From contig CM026573.1 in assembly GCA_015143295.1 (NCBI GenBank), positions 6,808,434 to 6,872,433 on the forward strand: 64,000 nucleotides of DNA, in the 5' to 3' direction. The notes below the pieces were generated by a model. The model saw only the letters and a list, made by a program, of their open reading frames with translations, was not told where the DNA came from and did not search any database. Both the position numbers and the translations under genes were made by a program. Numbering within the stretch: position 1 is the first letter of the stretch; each line of letters starts with the position of its first letter. The DNA comes from Tetracentron sinense. Lineage: Eukaryota > Streptophyta > Magnoliopsida > Trochodendrales > Trochodendraceae. Below, one piece after another: positions 58,505-64,000 of this stretch.

Positions 58505-59320
58505 AAATAGCTCATGAACTTCATGTCTTTATCTGAAACAATCGTTTTTGGAACTCCATGCAAACATACCACCTCCTTGAAGAACAACTTGGCTATCCTC
58601 AAAGCATCAGACATATTGTTACATGGAATGAAATGTGCCATTTTAGCAAACCTATCAACGACGATATATTGGAATTGTACTCCTCATGGCCTTTGGTAGC
58701 CCCAAAATGAAATTCATGCTTAAATCTTGCCATGGTTCGTGGAGTATGGCGGCGGTGTGTAAAGACCAATGTTGTGCTTCTTTCCTTTAACTAGTTGGCA
58801 TGTAGACACTGCTGTAATATCTGGGAAACATCATGCTTCAGACTCGGCTTGGAGTGATTTTTAACCATAACTGTAGTCTTATCCTTTCTAAAGAGACCTC
58901 TGGCATGGAATTTCCATATAACACACTCTCGAAGAGACGTACCAGACAAACATAAACATGTCCCTCGAAATAAGTAGCCACCATGCACACAATACTTTGG
59001 ATGGTCAACTTGTTCTCCAACATTGGTGTCGACGTAAATTGTGCTAAATCTTTGTCCACATCATGGTCCCGCTTCACTCTCTCGAACAGAATGACTTCCA
59101 TGGCCATAGAAACCAGCATGTGACTTTGTCTACTCAAGACATCAGCAGCCTTATTTTCTACCCCCGCTCGGTGCTTAAGAAAAAGAAAAACTCTTGCAAA
59201 TAAGCACTCCACATGGTATGTCGAGGATTCAACTTTCTTTGGGAGTCTAAGCACTTCAATGCCTCGGCCAACCACAAAATAGGAAAACTGTACTTGATGC
59301 TGAGCTTATTTATGGCATGA
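58505..59320 (-). pseudogene. Ty3-type retrotransposon pol relic (RNase H to integrase)
   Basis: In minus-strand order: an RNase H end (ALKCLDSQRKLNPRHTMW, about 59300-59200), then after a frameshift KHRAGVENKAADVLSRQ with the linker leading to integrase, then an integrase-core piece [19 protein letters not shown] and [16 protein letters not shown] (58700-58510) followed by a stop. Much of the zinc-binding and core region is missing or scrambled. The order and motifs are those of Ty3-type plant elements. Confidence 0.85.
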
Positions 59321-59449
59321 ATATCCACGCACTTGAGGTGTGGAAATGTATAGGAGAAGCTCTTAATAGGATGAAGATAAGATAGGCTTTGTGATATTCC
59401 ACTTGAAGTGTGGAAATGTGTAGGATAAGCTAGCACATCCTATCTTATG

Positions 59450-59790
59450 AGGTTGTTTAATAATATTTTGAAGAAAATTGAGGAAGCATGGAGGAAAAGT
59501 ATTGTGGTACATATCTACAAGAATAAATGAGATTTTCATTATTGTACCAATTATCGTGGAATCAAACTCATGAGTCAAATTATGAAGTGTTGCTTCATGG
59601 GACGTACGTTCGCAATCCCCCTCCCAGAACAAAGACTAATACAAGTAACTAGGGTTTCAGAAGATCAGTTTGGATTCATGTCGGAGAGGTCAACTATTGA
59701 GAGGCTATCTTCTTACTTGGACACTTGATGGAGAAGTTTAGGGTGAAAGAGATCTCCATATGGTATTTAGAGACTTAGATAAAGTTAATA
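59450..59790 (+). pseudogene. LINE reverse-transcriptase relic
   Basis: The plus-strand frame has EAWRKSIVVHIYKNK, CTNYRGIKLMSQIMK and EDQFGFMSERSTIE, the early reverse-transcriptase blocks of plant LINEs (IYKNKGD, NYRGI, QFGFMPGRST). It is broken by in-frame stops and a shift, and ends before the catalytic YADD block. Confidence 0.85.
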
Positions 59791-60170
59791 TGGACATGAA
59801 ATATGTGGGGAGACTGCTAAAAGTGCTTTTGAGGAGAGTAAATCAACCTCCTTTTGTGAGAGGGAGATTTTCAGCTGGCTAAACTTTTGTCAAACCTGTC
59901 TACCACAGTGCCCACACAGATTCTCATGCACTTAGTTGGTGGTAGATGGATGTTAACCTAATTGCTCATTATGTATAAAGTTAATAGGGACATGAAATAT
60001 GTGGGGAGACTGCTAAAAGTGATTTTGAGGAGTGTCAATCTCCCGTTTGTGAGTTTGAGAGATTTCCATCGTGCTAACCTTTTGTCAAACCATTCTGCCA
60101 CTGGGCCTAAGCATATTTTTAATGCACTTAGTTGGTGGTAGATAGATGTTACCTTAATGCTCATGATTAC
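59785..60170. repeat. Tandem duplication, two copies of about 195 bp
   Basis: 59785-59965 and 59980-60170 both run from AAAGTTAATANGGACATGAA through GGGGAGACTGCTAAAAGTG and TTTTGTCAAACC to CACTTAGTTGGTGGTAGAT. Confidence 0.85.
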
Positions 60171-60182
60171 ATCTCTTGTATA

Positions 60183-60417
60183 TGTTGAATATTGTTTTGG
60201 CCTATTGTACCTTTATGGTATAGTAGACCTTTGGGTGTTACTATGGTAGAGTATAATGTAGTAATGACATACTTGTACTATTCATTTCTAGATTTTAAGT
60301 ATATAATTTAATGAATGAGAGAGAATAGTTAATCTCTCTATTATTTCTTTTCTCCTTCTTCCTCTTCTCCTTCTTCCTTCTTTCAAACCCTAACCTTAAA
60401 CTAAACTAATCAAGTCA
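60183..60417 (+). mobile_element. Ty1/copia-type 5' LTR, putative
   Basis: Starts TGTTGAATATTG and ends AATCAAGTCA three bases before a primer-binding site. The length of about 235 bp and the CT-rich end fit a copia LTR. The other LTR is outside the window, so the ends are inferred. Confidence 0.5.
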
Positions 60418-60420
60418 ACT

Positions 60421-60432
60421 TGGTATGAGAGC
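60421..60432 (+). other. Retrotransposon primer-binding site (initiator tRNA-Met)
   Basis: TGGTATGAGAGC differs at one base from TGGTATCAGAGC, the usual plant copia site complementary to tRNA-iMet. Its place right after the LTR end supports it. Confidence 0.65.
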
Positions 60433-60767
60433 ATCTCAAGATCTAAGGGGCCATACGACGAAGGTATGGATAACGTAGCTTTTTCTCCCATCTAATGAGC
60501 CTTGATGTGTAGGGATTTATAGTATTGATTTCAGATTTTTTTTTTTTTTTTGAGGCATGGAGATGGGAGTTTTGTGAAATTAGTTGGTTGTGTTTGATCC
60601 GTATGAGAATTTCAAAGATTTTGGGGAGGTCTCATGTTGATTGGTGGAATATTGAAGCTCTGATAAGAATTTACTAACTAGTTATCATGAAAAAATGTTT
60701 TTTGGATTGTTTGATGATTTTTTTTTAATGGCAATGTGCATGAGAAATGGTATTTGGTCTCTCTTGA

Positions 60768-60965
60768 AGGTGATGTGTAAGTTGGGTGCCCTCCAAGTGT
60801 TTGACAAAAGTTGCGTGAAGTTGGAAATGTTGTTTTGGACTCTCTAAGTGTTTGAAAAAATATGTGTGAAGTGAAAACTGTTCCATGAAGGTGATGTGCA
60901 AGTTGGGTGCCCTCCAAGTGTTTGATGAAAGTCATGAGAAGTTGGAAATGTTGTTTTGGGTTGTG
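60768..60965. repeat. Direct repeat in the copia leader, about 121-bp step
   Basis: 60768-60842 and 60889-60963 share GAAGGTGATGTG, AAGTTGGGTGCCCTCCAAGT and GAAGTTGGAAATGTTGTTTT. They lie between the primer-binding site and gag. Confidence 0.8.
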
Positions 60966-61071
60966 TAAACCCTTTGTGTGAAGTTGAAAGTATTGATTTG
61001 GGTTGTTATGTATTCATTTGTGGTGATAGTTTAAGGACTTGATTTGTGTAAATCAGTCCCTTTGTGGTGCA

Positions 61072-61200
61072 ATGGGTGATTTGGAAGTGAGTCAAGACTC
61101 TTCTAACCCTGAGGCTAGAGGTGGGCAAGTGCACCTTGGACACGGGGATGCCCCAAATGTGCAAATTACTACCATTAAGTTGAATGACAACAATTTCTTG
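61072..61200 (+). pseudogene. Copia gag, N-terminal part
   Basis: Reads MGDLEVSQDSSNP... to ITTIKLNDNNFL, the start of a plant copia gag with the KLNxxNFLxW signature cut after NNFL. The missing continuation appears 1.7 kb further on, at 62906. Confidence 0.75.
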
Positions 61201-61202
61201 GT

Positions 61203-62905
61203 ATGTTATCTCGTATTTTGGATTTCCAAATCCCTATTCTGGTGCTATCCCCCTCTATGTGTTTGTTTCCCATTCCTCCCAAAGTGTTTAGGTGCGTGTG
61301 CTTCGTTCATATCGCTCGTTCTGACCGTATAAAGTTTGATCCTAATGCTCTCAAGTGTGTATTCTTTGGGCCTACTTCAAGTCAGAAGGGCTACCGATGT
61401 TATCATCCTTCTTTTCGTCGGGTATGTCTCTATGGATGTGATTTTTTTAAAAAAATTTATATCAATAAGACATGTATTAATCAAAGAAGAGTTACAAAAA
61501 GAGTTTACAACAATGTAAACCCGGAAATGACTAAAGAGGATACAAACCAAGCAAGAGGGAAACCCAAAAACAGCATAAAGGTCCTATGTATTAAGGGAGT
61601 TGTGATGGTACTCCAGGATGTGACATTCTTTGAGTCCATTTCTTTTTATTCAGACTGGAAGACCTCTCTTCAGTGGGCGAGTATCAGTGAAGAGATGTTT
61701 TTTGAGTTTCCTTTGCCAGTTCTAGCTTCAATGCCTCCTGATAGTGATAGTGCTAGACAGGGGGAAATTGTTCATACTTTGAAGGTATATGAAAGAAAGA
61801 AGAAAGATAGTAAAGAAGACCCTCATACTTCCTTCCAAGAAGTCTCCTCTAATCCATCGGTTAAAGGTAATGTCCCTCATTCTAATCCTGGGTTAATTGA
61901 TGATTCTTCCCGTCCTATTGCTCTAAGGAAGGGTGTTCGTTCTTGTGCTCATCCTATCTCTAACTTTGTCTCATATTCGGTTTTATCTCATTCGTATTGC
62001 TTTTTTGCCGTCTTTATCTTTTGTGTCTATTCCTCGCAGTGTAACAGATGCTCTATCTCAGCCAAAGTGGTGAGAGGTAATGGAAGAGGAGACGCAGGCT
62101 CTTGAAAAGAGTGGCACTTGAGATGTTGTTGAGCTTCCTAGAGGAAAAAGATCAGTGAGCTACAAGTGGATCTTTACTGTAAAGCATCTTTCAGATGACT
62201 CAATTGATAGGTATAAAGCAAGCCTTGTTGCCAAGGGATACACCCAGACCCATGGTATAGACTACCAAGAGATCTTTGCTCCTGTAGCCAAGATGAACTC
62301 TATAAGAGTGTTGTTGTCCCTGTTGCCAACCAAGATTGGCCTCTATTCCAAGTTGATATGAAGAATGTCTTTCTACATGGTGACTTGAAAGAAGAGGTGT
62401 ACATGACACCTCCTTGCTTTATGAGTTCCTCAACCAAGGGGAGAGTGTGCAAGCTAAGGAAAATAGTTTATGCCTTGAAGCAGTCTCCTAGAGCTTGGTT
62501 TAAGAAATTTTGCACTGCCATGTTGAGAATGGCTACAAGTAGAGCCAAACATACCACACATTATATATCAAGCATTCTCACCAGAAAGTTACTATCCTTA
62601 TTTTGTATGTGGATGACATTGTGGTGACCGGGAATGACTATGGTAAAATGGGAAAGCTAAAGAGTAAGTTGGCAACAGAATTTGAGATCAAAGATTTGGG
62701 CCATCTGAAGTACTTTTTAGGGATGAAAGTTGCCAGATCAAAGGAAGGTATCTTTGTCTCTCAGAGAAAGTATGTGTTGGACTTACTTGAGGAGACCGAG
62801 ATGATGGGTTGTAAATCGAGTGACACCCCTATTGATGTGAACCACAAGAGTGGGGAACGTCTTTCAAATACAGGGAGGTACCAGAGACTTGTAGGGTGCC
62901 TAATT
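61203..62905 (+). pseudogene. Ty1/copia pol fragment (integrase end to reverse transcriptase)
   Basis: Starts inside the integrase C-terminal part (RILDFQIPILVL, IPPKVFRCVCFVH, KFDPNALKCVFFG, QKGYRCYHP) and continues into the RVT_2-type reverse transcriptase: SYKWIFTVKH, YKASLVAKGYTQTHGIDYQE, FAPVAKMNSIRVLLS, YALKQSPRAWFKKF, YVDD (62606-62617), LGHLKYFLGMKVA and TGRYQRLVGCLIF, where it stops before RNase H. Frames shift several times and a 174-bp insertion lies at 61442-61615. It cannot make a full polyprotein. Confidence 0.9.
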
Positions 62906-63735
62906 TTCTTGCGTGGCAATGCTCGGTTGAGCTTTATATTGGGGGTCACTCTAAGATGGGGTATCCTGATCGTAAGACCCCACAGTCAGAGACAGGTATT
63001 GTTGAAATTGCTAAGTGGAAGGCAGAAAATTGCATTATTTTGGGCTAGTTGTTTAATTCCATGGAGCCTCAGATTATTGGGAATTATTATTTTTTTTATA
63101 AAGATTGTCATGAACTTTGGGAGACTCTTATTTAGACTTATGTCCTAGTAGAGAATGATGCTCAAATTTATCAACTTACTCGTGAGATTGCTCACTTTCA
63201 ACAAGGGAATATGTCTATTTCAGATTAATTTGGGGCTCTTTAGCGTCGTTGGGAAGAATTGAACCATTATGAGCCTCTTTTTGAACTATATGTTATTTCT
63301 GCCAAGATTATGACGAAGTGAATTGAGCGTCACCGCATTTATGATTTCTTATGAGGTCTTTAGGCTGAATTTGAGCAGTTGCGCACTTTGATTCTTGCCA
63401 CATCTCCTTTGTCATCTCTTCGATCTGTGTACTCCACTGTGTTTGATGAGGAATTCCGTCGAGTTGTTATGTCTTCGAGTACCACTCCTATGCCCCTTCT
63501 GGATTGTACCGCCTTTGCTACTGATTTTCGTCCTGCTACTGGCCGTGGTAGGGGGACTAATAGGGGTCGTTGTGGTCGTGGTAGACCTACTCCTTGTAGT
63601 CACTTTGGTATAGTGGGACACGATTGTGATCATTGTTATCGTTTGCATGGCTATCCCAAGGGTTACCAGCCTCGTCCTGACTACGAGGAAGATTGTTGGA
63701 AGAGGAGTGGAAAGAGATGGACTTTACTACCTTGA
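62906..63735 (+). pseudogene. Copia gag, continued, with knuckle-like end
   Basis: Resumes with FLAWQCSVELYIGG and KMGYLDRKTPQSETGIVEIA, KWKAENCI, NSMEPQIIGNYYFF, ENDAQIYQLTREIAHFQQGN, in several frames with stops, then an open stretch 63379-63735 ending in an Arg/Gly-rich part and CSHFGIVGHDCDHCYRLHGY. This last is a copia gag zinc-knuckle region with the second Cys changed to Phe. It continues the gag begun at 61072. Confidence 0.85.
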
Positions 63736-63819
63736 CACTGATTATGCTCCTCATCGAGTCTCCTCTACTGTTGCTACTGTTTCTATTTTTCCTTTTTCTG
63801 TCGATGCTACTCTTGATAC

Positions 63820-64000
63820 TTATCATTTATAGCATGTCAAGCTTGGGCATATTGAATCTAAGACTTTATGTTATTTGATTTCTACTTTTTATAAACTTTG
63901 TTCTTCATCTACTTTTCAATGTGATACTTGTCAGCTTACTAAATATGTCCGTACTGTTTATACATCTCGGATGCATAGATGTTCCATTTTTCAGTTAGTT
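63820..64000 (+). pseudogene. Copia pre-integrase region, runs off the window
   Basis: A frame from about 63830 reads HVKLGHIESKTLCYLI and STFQCDTCQLTKYVR, the GAG-pre-integrase H...H...CDxC signature of copia elements. It lies in the expected order after gag, but with protease sequence largely lost. Confidence 0.75.

Overview
The window is nuclear DNA of a flowering plant. The genes have GT-AG introns, plant-specific families and long AT-rich spacers, and much of the rest is transposon relics. I cannot name the species; the protein families fit a dicot-type or early-diverging angiosperm rather than a grass, but that is an impression.

Genes, left to right: an MLP/Bet v 1-like gene (2175-2729, minus); an intact seven-exon receptor-like cytoplasmic kinase of the PBL28 type (8055-10815, plus); an unrecognised multi-exon gene rebuilt from seven phase-compatible exons (11353-13508, minus, 5' end unresolved); a single-exon 2H-phosphoesterase-like gene (16673-17221, plus); a two-exon TBL-type polysaccharide O-acetyltransferase (25410-26777, minus); a SUO-like BAH/TFIIS-N/GW-motif nuclear protein (35477-45178, minus) with a 4.5 kb first intron full of repeats; and the 5' part of an LSM12 homologue (56424-56999, plus), whose first intron has all the marks of a U12-type AT-AC intron. 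From memory, homologues of the MLP, kinase and LSM12 genes lie close together in Arabidopsis (At1g24020, At1g24030, At1g24050), so the window may be an expanded syntenic block.

The rest is mainly mobile DNA. Several hAT-type non-autonomous elements have readable 8-bp target duplications (2962-3560, 4254-4770, 18188-18587, 20140-20562, 33670-34015, 42997-43924). There is a Mutator-type element with a 9-bp duplication (55548-56129), a 2.1 kb foldback element holding a palindromic minisatellite (29527-31618), and a 2.08 kb solo LTR with a perfect 5-bp duplication (47035-49117). The right end (58.5-64 kb) is a pile of Ty3, LINE and two Ty1/copia relics, one copia fragment lying inside the gag of another.

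The genes look like independent housekeeping, signalling or cell-wall genes, not a pathway cluster. I saw no rRNA, tRNA gene, CRISPR array or organelle segment. Exon coordinates were worked out by eye from splice sites, reading frame and family resemblance; no alignment or transcript evidence was available.
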